Source of the DNA: Daucus carota subsp. sativus
Taxonomy: Eukaryota > Streptophyta > Magnoliopsida > Apiales > Apiaceae
DNA length: 64,000 nucleotides
Direction: 5' to 3'
Assembly: GCF_001625215.2 (NCBI RefSeq)
Contig: NC_030389.2
Span: forward strand, 42,397,454-42,461,453
Part shown: piece by piece, positions 24,695 through 35,079 of the stretch
Layout of the letters: every line of letters starts with the position of its first letter
How positions within the stretch are numbered: position 1 is the first letter of the stretch
Notes under the pieces: model-generated
Databases searched by the model: none
What the model saw: the letters and a program-made list of their open reading frames with translations, nothing else
What the model was told of the DNA's origin: nothing
Program-made: the position numbers and the translations under genes

Positions 24695-25960
24695 CCACAC
24701 TATTTATACTCAAAGAAATTTGTGTGCAGACCCCTAGCACTGGTAAATAGCGTTTTGGTCACTCAACTGACCGGAAACTTGCAATTGGGTAATCCAACTC
24801 AAAAAGCTGTCAGTCACATCATCATACTCTTAAAAAATTTCATTCAGGTCACTGGCCGTTACACTCCGTTAAATATTTAACGGAAAGCTGACTAAGCATC
24901 GTGACTGGATTTAAATAAATCCACCGTGGCATGTACAGTCAGCTGAAGGTGGCATTTTGGTCACTCAACTGACTTCAAACTTGCAATCGGGTCATCAAAC
25001 TCAAAAAACTTTCATTTTGGTCACTTATCATAATACCCGTTAAAAATTGAAAAAAGAAAGAATTAAAAGCTATCATGCAACATCTTTTTTTTCTTTCTTC
25101 AAAATTTCGAAACTTGTTAACAAATGAAACAAATACACACACATAAAATCAACAGTTTCACCCACAAAAACTTAATCTTTGTTTATCTTTTATCGTTTTA
25201 TATATCTTATGGTCATTTTGGAAAAACTTCGTATTTATAAATCTATTGTCATTTTATAATATCTTTTGGTCATTGTGGAAAAGTCCATCAAAAATTTAAT
25301 GAGTTTTTCCAAAATGGCCTCAAGATATATACAACGATAAGAGATAAACAAAGATTAAGTTTTTGTAAGTGAAGCTATTGATTTTATGTGTGTGTATTTG
25401 TTTCATTTGTTAATAAGTTTCGAATTTTCAAGAGAGAAAAAATGGAGCTACATGATAGTTTTTAATTCTTTCTTTTTTCAATTTTTAACAGATATTATAA
25501 TAAGTGACCGAAATGAAATTTTATTGAGTTTGATGACTTGATTGCAAGTTTGAAGTCAGTTGAGTGACCAAAATGTCATTTCAGCTGATTGTACATGCCA
25601 CGGTGGATTTATTTAAACCAAGTCACGACGCTTAGTCAGCTTTCCGTCAAATATTTAACGGAGTGTAACGGCCAGTGACCTGAATGAAAATTTTTAAGAG
25701 TATAATGATGTGACTGACAGCTTTTTGAGTTGGATGACCCAATTGCAAGTTACCGGTCAGTTGAGTGACCAAAACGCCATTTAACCCTTAGAAAGAATGC
25801 TTGCATCTGAACCTAGAAAGAATGCTTGCATCTGAACCAAAAGATAGACCTTCAGTTGAGGAGGTAAAATAAACTTTATTGTTGGAATTTCTCAATTTAC
25901 CAGAGTTCTCTTAATGCATTTGGTGTTTTGATCTGTGTAGGCTGTTTAGCACGGGGAAAT
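24695..25960 (+). pseudogene. MAP kinase exon fragment, copy 3 (split by a foldback element)
   Basis: The left piece ends with the GCAGACCCCTAGCAC stretch (D-P-L-A motif region) at about 24740. The right piece (25788-25866) carries E-R-M-L-A-S-E-P and K-D-R-P-S-V-E-E, ending GAG|GTAAAA. A 25-bp tandem duplication (25789-25813 and 25814-25838) repeats the E-R-M-L-A-S-E-P part. The downstream exon has diverged: after TGTGTAG only G-C-*, unlike copy 2. It is clearly non-functional. Confidence 0.75.
24742..25787. mobile_element. Foldback element with ~450-500 bp inverted arms
   Basis: The left end GGTAAATAGCGTTTTGGTC and the reverse complement of the right end GGGTTAAATGGCGTTTTGGTC are the same sequence. 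The match continues through CACTCAACTGACC, AGCTGTCAGTCACATCATCA, ACGGAAAGCTGACTAAGC and CCACCGTGGCATGTACAGTC almost to the centre near 25275. The TTTTGGTCACTCAACTGAC module also occurs again inside each arm (24955 and 25550). The insert splits a MAPK fragment that is continuous in block A, which fixes its limits. The exact target duplication is unclear. Long near-complete arms with no coding suggest a MULE-type or foldback MITE. Confidence 0.8.
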
Positions 25961-26396
25961 TGTTTGATTTAAAATAAGTATCTCATGAAAACCACTCTAA
26001 CATGTCTGGTGGCTTATGAGCAGTACTTTCCTAAGAATACCAAACTTCTGCGGAAAGCAGGAGGCAATGAAGCAGGAGGGGTATGGGGAGCAGCTACCAA
26101 TGGTAAATTGGTTTTTACAAAACGGGGCATGGGTGGCGCTAGACGCTAATAATGGGGATATCAGCATGGTTTGTAGCCAATGAACTATTATATAAAATAA
26201 GTTAGTTCATTACTATAGGCTTGTGTATGAAATAGTGGGGTTCTTTTTGTAATTATATAAGTGTAAAAACAGAATTTACTTATGTATATCACAATAGATG
26301 TTTTCTTTTGCGTGTATAGATTTAATTTTGTAGTTATCTAATTGACACTCTTGGTTAAGACAATAAAACAGGTAATTGTTTTTTTTATTTTTTTTA

Positions 26397-26426
26397 TTAT
26401 ATTCATATTGTTGAATAATATATATA

Positions 26427-26465
<39 letters not shown>
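26397..26465. repeat. (TA)n-(TG)n-(AG)n compound microsatellite
   Basis: ATATATATGTGTGTGTGTG is followed by AG dinucleotides. In block A the same position lacks it. Confidence 0.85.
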
Positions 26466-26466
<1 letters not shown>

Positions 26467-26719
26467 TTTTATGTTATTCAATTAGATTTATCTCATTATT
26501 TTCATCATTCTCTATGAATATTTTCAAAAATACTAATCTCATTTGCTTTCTTAGCTAGCTTGAGGTTGAAGGTTAGGTTGCATTTTCATGCTCAAGTGAA
26601 AAATTCAAACGATTTTTTATGATTGAGTCAAATACGTTTTTATTATGATTTTTTATTATTTTTATTATGATGAATATTCAAGTGAAAAATACATTTTTGT
26701 TAGTGTTCCAACACACATT

Positions 26720-28140
26720 CTCTTGTTAAAGAGTCACACCACCATCATCGAGTATCATCAAGTATAGATTGAGTTCAATAGTTATCTAATTGACACTCTT
26801 GGTTAAAGCAATAAAATATGTTATTACTATTTTATTTCATTTTTATCATATTTAAATTTATATTCTCAAATAATATTCATATATGAGATTTTTATTTTAT
26901 TGATTCGATTTGTCTCATAATCTCCATTATCATCTAGGAATAACTTCACACATACTTCTTCCTTGGGCTATACATTTTGATGCTGAAGTGGAAAATTTTC
27001 TTAAAAAAATTGGTTGAGTCCATTATTTTATTTAATATATTATATTATATAGATATATGTTTGTATTTAACCATAATACTACATAATGGAAGGTTTAGAG
27101 TATTATTTATATTCATATCAACATTTGTGAGATATATAATAACACCATAAAGCTAATATCTTAATAAATATATTTTAATATATCTTTCTTGTAAACAAAT
27201 AATATAAATTTTCAAAACTAAATCAAAATATAATGTTTAAATAAATCATTTATTAGATTGTGACATGGTATATAGAGCTAGGCCCATATAAAATTAAGAG
27301 CCCGTTAGAGTTCTTATTTGGGCTGCTGCCTGAGTAAGCCCAGTAAGACCTTCACACCATAACCCTAACCCTAGTCTCTCTCTTATAAAACCCCTAGTTG
27401 TCAGAGGGTTAGCCGCACACCCCCTACCCTCTGTATTTGATAAATCTAGATCTCTCATTTGAAGTGTATAATATCATTTTCAAATTCTTTCATCACCTCT
27501 TAGATTACAAATTTACAATAGCAGTCACCAATTTAGTAATGAGATCTTCTCCATTAATGACATGATTTTCTATCGGTGTAAGTATTCATTTGTTGTTTAG
27601 ATAATTTCATGTACATGGCATAGATCTTGATATATGTTAATATGATATGTTGACATAATTCAGTTTCATCTTTGCACTTATTGGTATATAAATCAATATA
27701 TTCATAATTTGTTTTTCCGAGTCTCTTTCGGAATTAAATAGTTTTTGAACAATTCTTATTATGATGCTAATAATTAAGATTTTGCTTTCAGATTTTGGAT
27801 ATACAAATATTGATCTTGATGTCCTTGAGTTGTTTTTGGGTATCTCAAACAATGAAGAAGATGCTCCAAGTTCACACTGGTAAGTGAAGATTTGACATCT
27901 TTAAAAATATTTAATTCTTGTTTTCGGTGCATTATCTTAAATTATTTTAATATGTGTTATTTATTTTAAAATAAAATATAAGTAGTAATTTGAATTCAAA
28001 ACTAAATAATTTTCAATATCTAAAATGTTAGTTATAGACTTTTTGATTTTCTTTACTGTACTACAATAATATGAATAAGAGATTTTTTTTATTTCATAAT
28101 GTGTTTTGAATAATCTATCGTGGTTCATGTTTCAAGAGAA
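26720..28140 (+). repeat. Duplicated gene-like module, copy 2 (partner 20020-21690)
   Basis: Contains a promoter-like stretch with TGGGCT and ACCCTAACCCTAG (about 27320-27380), a leader, a possible short first coding exon ending CGGT|GTAAGT near 27577, and an exon at 27792-27879 after a TTTCAG acceptor with ACTG|GTAAG donor. The exon frame includes FGYTNIDLDVLELFLG, then SNNEEDAPSSH. The two copies are close enough that they may be the start of one duplicated gene of unknown identity. No further exons are recognised downstream. Confidence 0.55.
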
Positions 28141-28142
28141 CA

Positions 28143-28432
28143 TTAGGGAGAGAACCCTTAGAAACATTACCTCATTTCTAGTATTATTTAGGGTTCTGCA
28201 GCAGAACTTGAAATGGAAAAAAGTATTAGTGAGGGTTCTGCAGCAGAACTTCAAATGAAAAAAATGTCTTATTTATGTATAATATTTTAAAATTACTTTT
28301 GAACACACACAACGATACAAAAAATCATGTATTTTGATTTGAATCCTGAAAATTTATGAAAAATATAGGGTTCTGCAGCCGAACCTTAGTGGTTCCATGG
28401 TTCTATTTTAAGGACGGGTTCTCTCTCTTGAG
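28143..28432. repeat. Possible MITE with GAGAGAACCC ends
   Basis: GAGAGAACCCTTAGAA at the left faces GGTTCTATTTTAAGGACGGGTTCTCTCTC at the right as imperfect inverted repeats. The interior holds three copies of the palindrome GTTCTGCAGC(A/C)GAAC (28190, 28235, 28370). The other module copy (21650-21690) has only the left part. Confidence 0.35.
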
Positions 28433-28550
28433 CGCGACCTAATCTATTGTTGTGATAATAATTGATGTTTGCAATATTTCTATGTAAATAAATTTATATA
28501 TATGTGTGTATTTTGTCTAAACAAGATATATCATTTTTGTAAGAAATTAA

Positions 28551-29820
28551 TGGGCTTGTATTGTATCAGGATTTTTAATGACTTTTATTGACTTTTAAAA
28601 TCTAGGTGTATTCAATTACAACTTTTAAATACTCTTTAAAAGTAAGGGGTATAGATTTTTAAAAAGTCTTTCAAAGTTTGAGGTATTGAATTACAACTTT
28701 TAAGGAGTTATTAAAAGTTAGTTGTTATTCAATATATCAATGACTTTGATGGAAAAATATAATTGATAGACTTTTAATGACTTTCTATGTAAAATTGCAT
28801 ATATTTTTTCAGAAAATTGTCAGGCCATACTTGAAAAGATTTGACATGACTTTATCTTCCCTCAATTAACCGGTCGCTCCAACCTAGGGTTCATCACCTA
28901 AAAACCAAGCAGAGCAGAAAACACCTAAAAACCAAGCAGAGCAGAAAAAACAGTGTGATCTGTGCGTGGATTTATCTACGGATGAGGAGGACCAGAAGTT
29001 GCAGTTTGATGCCAGATTCATGTTTGAAAATTCTACTGGAGATGCTAGTGCTGCACCAGATTTTTCGGAGGATGCTTATGAAATTCCTGACCCTGAATTT
29101 TATAATTTCGATGGCAACAAATCCCTTGAGAAATTTGAGATTGGTCAGGTCTGGGCTTTGTACTCTGATGAGGATGGCATGCCGAAGTACTATGGCCGGA
29201 TAAAGAAAATTGATCTATTGCCACATTGTAAACTGCATGTGGCGTGGCTCAGTGTTTGTTCAACATCTAATGACATAATGCAGTGGAATGACAAAAAGAT
29301 TCCAGTCACCTATGGGAGATTTCAGCTTAGAAAGTTGAAACCGAGTGAATACACCAGCACTGCTCCCGTTTCTCATCAAGTAAGAGCAAGAGTAGAAACA
29401 AGAGGTAAGAAAGAAGAATATGTCATACTTCCTAGAAAAGGAGAGATTTGTGATTCACAATTAACATTATGTTTATAAATATGATTCAGTAAACATTATT
29501 ATAGTATATATAATACATCAATGATACCTTGTACTCGATAACTTGGGTATAGCAGAAGATCGAGAGGGTATAGCAAAAGGTCTAGAGGGTTTCAGAAAGG
29601 CTATTTATGATTTTAATAAAAGTCTATTAAAGTATTTCAAAGTCATGAATTTGTAAAAAAAAGTCTGTTAAAGTTTTTAAAAGTCATTGTCTCGGGAGTC
29701 ATGAATTGTTTTTGAAAATCTTAAGAAGTCAAAGAGAGTCATTAAAAGTCTATAAAATCCATTAAAGTCATCCTCCCAAAATTTGTCATTAAAAGTCATG
29801 ATACAATATATACCAGCCCC
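28551..29820. mobile_element. Pack-MULE-like element carrying a DUF3444 fragment
   Basis: The left end GGGCTTGTATTGTATCAGGA is mirrored by the right end, whose reverse complement reads GGGGCTGGTATATATTGTATC. Both arms continue with CTTTTAATGAC-type repeats for about 200-300 bp. Between the arms lies a host-like coding fragment (28888-29478). Long inverted ends rich in GACTTTTAA repeats around a captured gene piece are typical of Mutator-like elements carrying host DNA. A 9-bp target duplication is not clear: the flanks TAAGAAATTAA and TAAGTATATTA match only partly. Confidence 0.65.
28888..29478 (+). pseudogene. DUF3444-domain fragment (from a plant DnaJ/DUF3444 protein)
   Basis: The open frame from 28888 to the stop at 29478 encodes an acidic, Lys/Gln-rich linker (including an in-frame 27-bp tandem repeat at 28895-28948) and then a DUF3444 core: P-D-P-E-F-Y-N-F, F-E-I-G-Q-V-W-A-L-Y-S-D-E-D-G-M-P, Y-Y-G-R-I-K-K-I and C-K-L-H-V-A-W-L. 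DUF3444 occurs C-terminal to J domains in large plant DnaJ-like proteins of unknown role. Here the J domain is missing, the first in-frame ATG is at 29020, and the domain is cut after about 110 residues. It sits between transposon arms, so capture is the likely origin. The frame has no stop, so expression is possible. Confidence 0.75.
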
Positions 29821-30164
29821 TAAGTATATTATCTCTATCTCTTATCCTTGTGTTTGGTCTATGGTATTAAATACAACATTTTATATTCAAGAGGTGGGGT
29901 TAAATGCTAAATTATATAATATTATCCAGAGGTCTAGCATATTATACACACCATAATTTGGTCATAGCATAATTGGTCTTACAATAATTACTAAGTTGTT
30001 CTATACAGTCTAAACCCGCAATAGACATTTGAAGCATGGGCCCTTCCCAGGGAAAAATGTAGTCTGTCAGCTGGACCTAAATATTTTTACTTTAAAAAGA
30101 GTGGGGTTATCTTTCTATTTCATGATGGTAAGACAATTCCTCAGATATCTATCTTTGTACGCAG

Positions 30165-30324
30165 ATACGAAATGAAAAGGTAAAGAGATACTTAAGCTGC
30201 ATGAAGAGGGAACTGCAGCCTGTTCCTTTCTCCCAAAAGTTCCCAAATGCAGATCGGCCTAGTGCTTCTTTTGTTAGAAAGAATGCTTGCATTTGAACCA
30301 AATGATAGACCTTCAATTGAAGAG
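30165..30324 (+). pseudogene. MAP kinase exon fragment, copy 4 (best preserved)
   Basis: After a TACGCAG acceptor the exon reads I-R-N-E-K-V-K-R-Y-L-S-C-M-K-R, then PVPFSQKFPNAD, then in a shifted frame L-E-R-M-L-A-F-E-P-N-D-R-P-S-I-E-E up to a GAG|GTAAAA donor. This wording is characteristic of plant TDY-class MAPKs at kinase subdomains X-XI. A single-base shift lies between P-N-A-D and L-E-R-M-L. The expected next exon (A-L-A-D-P-Y-F) is replaced by a zinc-finger gene fragment, and the K-L-E-F-E-F-E-R-R tail reappears only at 31311. Confidence 0.85.
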
Positions 30325-30399
30325 GTAAAATAAAACTTATTGTTGGAATCTCCAATTTACCATTACTAGTGTTCTATACGTTAATGCATTTGGTGTTTT

Positions 30400-31310
30400 G
30401 ATGAGAAATATATGTGCCACAAATGTGAGAAGAAGTATGCATTACTCTCTGACTTGAAGTCTCACAATAAGATCTGTGGTACAAGGGAGTACAAGTGCAA
30501 TTGTGGATCTACCTTCTCTAGGTTAGGATTATACCACAAATCTCTCTTTAATTTATAGTTTTAATTCTTACCTGCTCATCCAGTTCTCATAAATGTTATT
30601 TTGTTAATTTTGTCTTGTTTGTGATTTATTGAACTCAAAGGTTTGTATTGGGCAGAGGAATTTATTTACCAAAGTCCTTCTTTAGAATTATATTTTGTTT
30701 GTGTTTGGATATAGATTAAAGATAATATAAACAATTAAATATAAAAATCATTTTCTAATGTTCAATATACCAAATTAATTCAAGGTCTTTGTATTCTCAC
30801 CTTAGAAAAACGCAGCAAACCAACAATGTGTATAGGTTTGCTCTATATCTCATGTGTTATTTTGCTACATGTAGGGATATTTACTGGTTTTACATAATGT
30901 AGTGAAATCAGGTTCATACCTTTACTATTGGTGTGTATATATGAAAATAAATTCAATTTATAATATATATGTTTCATATTTATATTAGTTGGTATATGCA
31001 TGCATTCGTCAAGTTTGGGTGATCCAAAGTGTAACTCCTTTTTGCAGGCGTGATAGTTTAATCAATCACCATTCAATATGCCAAGTGTTTGTGGGAGAGG
31101 TGGCTAGGCACACAACAAATGGCCCCCAAGCAGCAGCATGACTGCTGGAATACATGCAAATGCCAGTAATATGCCTCTTCATCCATTTTGGGAGCCAAAA
31201 CTTAATATTCCTAGAGCCTATGAATATTCGGAGATTCATGGCTTTCCTAGCAACATAGAACCGTGCGTCATGTTTGATTTTGGCTTTGATGGTGGTGCAA
31301 AACCAAAACC
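30400..31310 (+). pseudogene. INDETERMINATE-domain zinc-finger fragment inserted in the MAPK copy
   Basis: Exon 1 (30400-30521) encodes a C2HC finger (YMCHKCEKKYALLSDLKSH, then K-I-C-G-T-R-E-Y-K-C-N-C-G-S-T-F-S-R). The donor AG|GTTAGG and an intron of 526 bp lead to exon 2 at 31048, R-D-S-L-I-N-H-H-S-I-C. These are fingers 3 and 4 of plant IDD transcription factors (CGTREYRCDCGTLFSRRDSF in the family). Exon 2 runs to a stop at about 31138; a second frame from 31138 to 31344 looks like further protein sequence. Fingers 1 and 2 and the remainder are missing. The intron is kept, so it was moved as DNA. Confidence 0.8.
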
Positions 31311-31375
31311 AAGCTGGAATTTGAATTTGAAAGGAGAAAGATAACAAATACCTAATCTAGACGCAGACTTTGGAC
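31311..31375 (+). pseudogene. MAP kinase tail fragment (continuation of copy 4)
   Basis: K-L-E-F-E-F-E-R-R-K-I-T-N-T then a stop, the same segment as at 2285 and 13398. It is joined directly to the IDD fragment. In the frame of the upstream zinc-finger open segment it reads W-N-L-N-L-K-G-E-R and ends. Confidence 0.7.
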
Positions 31376-31604
31376 CGAGAGGCACCACTGTTGTTAATTA
31401 TATTTGCAAATGGTTAACATGTCAATTCTATGTTGGCAAATTTGAGTTTCAGACAACACCGTCAGTTAACATGTCAATTCTATGTCATTCTAAAATTTAT
31501 TAATTTATGATATCAATAAATTGTATAAACTGAATGATTTGTAATCTTAGCAGACAAGTCTTTGATGATAACAGAGTTGTGCTTGAATTAATCATGTCAG
31601 CAAT

Positions 31605-32263
31605 AGGGGCGGACCGTAGTTCAGGCTACGGTGGGCTTTAGGCCGGGTGGTTTAACTACTTTTTAGAATTTTATTACTAATATTTGATCACAGATGAAGC
31701 CCAGCCCGGTCAAATTATCTTCTTTGAGCCCAACATGTCTCCGATAACAGTCCAAATGAAGAGAACTGCCAGAGTTATTTAACATTTTTCACTGTCAGTC
31801 CACACTGCACATATCTATTTTTACTTTAAAACTGTGAGGTCTTTCTCTTTAACTTCTGTCACTGTTAAATTTTAATAAAGTACTAGAAAAACTTGGGCTA
31901 TCATTTAAAGTTGAGGCTATCATTTTTTCTGGGGAAAAAAATCTATTTCAGTTTTTTTTTTCTATTTTTTAAAGATCAAGCAAATATAAAAAGATGCATT
32001 TTAAAATATTAATTTTATGAATATGTTAAATTTGTGACATAATCATTATAAAATTAAATAAATGATGATCGCTTTAGTAAAAAATGTTTCTATAAAATAC
32101 TTGGATGGGGTTAAATATTAATTTTGAATTAGTATTGTCAATAAACTTTATGTTCTGAATTTATATAGGAACAAGGAGTGTTAAATTTCTCAGTTTCTTT
32201 TGAACTTACTGTTTAAGAAAAAAAGTTCTACCCAAGCGACCAGAGAGTTCTAGATCCGCCCCT
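31605..32263. mobile_element. Non-autonomous hAT-like element (659 bp)
   Basis: Ends AGGGGCGGA and TCCGCCCCT are inverted repeats, flanked on both sides by GTCAGCAAT (31596-31604 and 32264-32272). The paralogous empty site at about 2569 reads GTCAACAATG with no insert. TIRs of the (C)AGGGGCGGA type are known from Tip100-like hAT elements, whose 8-bp duplication would be TCAGCAAT here. No coding. Confidence 0.85.
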
Positions 32264-32811
32264 GTCAGCAATGGCATCGTCGTGTTTCGAGTTGTGTCAA
32301 CATGATGACGATGTACATGACCTTAATTAGGATAAAACCCGTATAGTTTATAATTCATACAAGCCTATAACCCTTGCTATGCTCTCTGGTAGTTTAATAG
32401 TTATTAATTCATTATATGTGTTTAAATTTATAATTAATTTTAATATGGTGTTGGCGAGATTAGAACCTTAGAGTTACATCAGCATTCAACTGAAATGTAA
32501 AAATTTCATTATAAAGTTTCTCATCAATTTGTTTTTTTGATTAAAGGTTATAATGCATTGTGCCGAACTACAAACTAACGACCAAACTCTTACAAACCCT
32601 GTTCCGTAGGTTCGCCGAACTGATTAAATATCCGATTATTCAATTAATCATCCGCTTAATATATCCCCGATCAATCCAATTAATCCCCGATTAATCCTTT
32701 GTTCCGTGACTTCACCGATTAAGTCTGATTTCTACTTTTTACAACACTGTTTAGCATTAATAATATAGATTAAAGCTCGGGCTATAGTTGCCTTTTCCTT
32801 ATGAAAAATGT

Positions 32812-32970
32812 TTGGTGCACATAATTGTGTACAAAATTTTGTACATAATGACATGTGATGGGTTTTAATTGGAACGGCCCCCTGTATTTATACCAACAAC
32901 TCCAATTAAAACCTACCACATAATCTCCACATCATTATGTACAAATTTTTTGTACACAATTTTGTGCACC
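32812..32970. mobile_element. Foldback MITE (~160 bp)
   Basis: GGTGCACATAATTGTGTACA at the left and TGTACACAATTTTGTGCACC at the right are inverted repeats that continue through TTGTACATAATGA and GGTTTTAATTGGA nearly to the centre. No coding. Confidence 0.75.
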
Positions 32971-33089
32971 TAGCATTACTCTTTACTTATTTATATATTC
33001 GGATTTTCTGTGCCCATGAGCACACACTAACAACAACTTTTTACTTAGTTGGTGGATTTTGATCAGCTCCCATCTCATTAATAATAATG

Positions 33090-33122
33090 CCCCCCCACCT
33101 TCCCCCCCCCCCCCCCCTCCTG
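33090..33122. repeat. C-rich homopolymer tract
   Basis: A run of about 18 C preceded by CCCCCCCACCTT. The opposite strand is a G-run that could form a quadruplex. Confidence 0.85.
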
Positions 33123-33193
33123 CGCATGCACAACAATCCCCACCAATCAAAACCCACCACCTATGCAAAAAATAGTTGTGAAAGACCCTTATA

Positions 33194-33455
33194 CTCCCTC
33201 TGTCCCACAATACAAGTCTCTTATGAAAAAATTACGCATATTAAGAAAACATTAATTAGATAATATTTTCTCACTTGTACCCCTAATAAATGCATGAATG
33301 TAGACTATTATTCAACCTTCATTAATTGTTAGACAACTTTCAGGAAGGGTAATTTCGGAATAATGTCAATATATTTGCATTGGAAATTAAAAGTGGACAA
33401 GTATTATGGGGAAAAAAAATTCTTCCAAAAAGACTTGTATTGTGGGATGGCGGAG
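33194..33455. mobile_element. Stowaway-like MITE (262 bp)
   Basis: CTCCCTCTGTCCCACAATAC and GTATTGTGGGATGGCGGAG are terminal inverted repeats, flanked by TA on both sides (33192-33193, 33456-33457). This matches plant Tc1/mariner-type Stowaway elements. Confidence 0.9.
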
Positions 33456-33726
33456 TATATTACATGATGGGTCCGGTTCAAAATTTAATGTAGGAAGTAT
33501 CTTCATGTTACCTGCCAGCGAGCTCTAGCCCTTTTTCTTCAAAATAATTTAGTTTAGTTTTACAAATTGTGGATATGAGTTTTAATAGACTACTTATGTC
33601 TATATTTTCATTTTGTCATTAATTCATTGATCAAAGACCGCCTTTAAGATGTATATCTTTGGTCATATAGCACAAGCCTTCTTGTGTGAGATATATGTTT
33701 GGTCAGTTGGTTTTGATGAAAATTTT

Positions 33727-33728
<2 letters not shown>

Positions 33729-33792
<64 letters not shown>
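33729..33792. repeat. (AT)n microsatellite
   Basis: About 60 bp of AT dinucleotides. The paralogous site at 2812 has only ATATATCTATGG, so the expansion is specific to this copy. Confidence 0.9.
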
Positions 33793-33797
<5 letters not shown>

Positions 33798-34904
33798 CTA
33801 TCTTAAACCTATAAAGCTCTTCTAACTTCACCTCTTTCCATATATTTACCTCAAAACCTGTTCAACTTTTTTGAGTTTGTGTAAGAAAACATTGGTTGTG
33901 CTAGTAGGAAAGTATAAGAGAGCAAGCAAGGTCGGGTCCAGCTTTTTTGGTCCCACCAATGTGCCAAAAAAGCAACAAAAAAAAATTGCTATCCTCACTA
34001 ATTATAGCTAGCTAGGGTTCGTGCTGCAAACCTTTCTAATGTATGCTGCTAAATTGTTTGACCTAGATATCACCTTAATGAGGTCTCCTCCCAAGATCTA
34101 CATATATGATGTGATGATATTAGGTGCCATCAAGTACCAAAAGTTTCAGAAATGAATTACTAGGAGATCCGTTCTTCGTACATTAGGTTACGAAGTGTTG
34201 TTTTTCTTATGTATTTTTTTAAAAAATAGGTTAGACAAAAATTTATTATGGCGAATTGTATTCTTTTCTCACGAATAAATTTTTCTCAACATATTTAATT
34301 AATATATAGTACATCCAAATCTAGCTATGACCATTACTTGCTCAGCTTTCTAGCTACAAATCTTAATTGTTAATTGTTAAATCATGTTATACATTAAACA
34401 CGGGAGACGTCTTGTTATCATAAACGGAAAGAGAAGATGGGCTACTGAAGAGACTGTCATGTTCGGGAAAACGGAAAGAAAAGATGGGCTAAGTTTATAT
34501 ATAGATCTTAGAATTCTAATGGCTCTCCACGAGAGAAGCCTACTTAATAATTTTCATGGTAGTTTTGTTAAATTGTTTCCAGATTTTGGCGGCAGAATCT
34601 CAACTTCTGCAATGCATTAAGCAACTGTTGTTTCCAAGTCAAAGAAACACTTATCATCAAGAATTATCGTCCATTTTATTGCGTTGGATTAGTTGATGTA
34701 GAAATCTTATATATCTTCTAACTGGAATCATCGGGATATGCAGGAAGTCAAATTAATAAAGCCTTTGTGCAACCTACTTGCATATTCTACGCACAACTCT
34801 GATATAAAGATGGAGGCGGCATGGGCAAATATATAATTATATACATCGAGGGATAGACGAGTACTCGAAAGAGATAATCAGGTGGAGATACATGTGGCTG
34901 AGCT

Positions 34905-35079
34905 CAAGAGGCGGATTCAAATCTTGGGGGCATTAAGCAAATTTTCAGAAAATACCTATACAGTTTTAAAATTTGTGGGGACATTTCTATAATTTTGTAA
35001 AATTTCAAAATAATAAAAATATATAAAAAAGAATTAGGGGAAAACGTGTCCTCCCAGAACTCTTCCTAGATCCGCCTTT
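34905..35079. mobile_element. Small hAT-like MITE (~175 bp)
   Basis: Ends CAAGAGGCGGATTC and AGATCCGCCTTT are imperfect inverted repeats. The flanks GCTGAGCT (34897-34904) and GCTTAGCT (35080-35087) match at 7 of 8 positions. The TIR core GGCGGAT resembles that of the element at 31605. Confidence 0.65.

Larger units (their letters stand above)
24170..26530. repeat. Duplicated block B, partner of 12640-13900
   Basis: Colinear with block A, but interrupted by the foldback element at 24742-25787. It contains a local ~63-bp duplication of CAAAGAAATTTGTGTGTTACCA around 24634-24725. Confidence 0.8.
31311..34520. repeat. Duplicated segment, expanded copy of 2285-3440
   Basis: Same order of unique landmarks as 2285-3440, but enlarged by a hAT element (31605-32263), further insert sequence to about 33480 that includes a foldback MITE and a Stowaway MITE, and an (AT)n expansion at 33729. 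The undisturbed copy at 2285 gives the pre-insertion state. Confidence 0.75.

Noticed and set aside
24630..24725. Possible CRISPR-like or satellite repeat (CAAAGAAATTTGTGTG)
   Set aside because: Only a local duplication of a ~63-bp stretch in a plant pseudogene block; there are no regular spacers.
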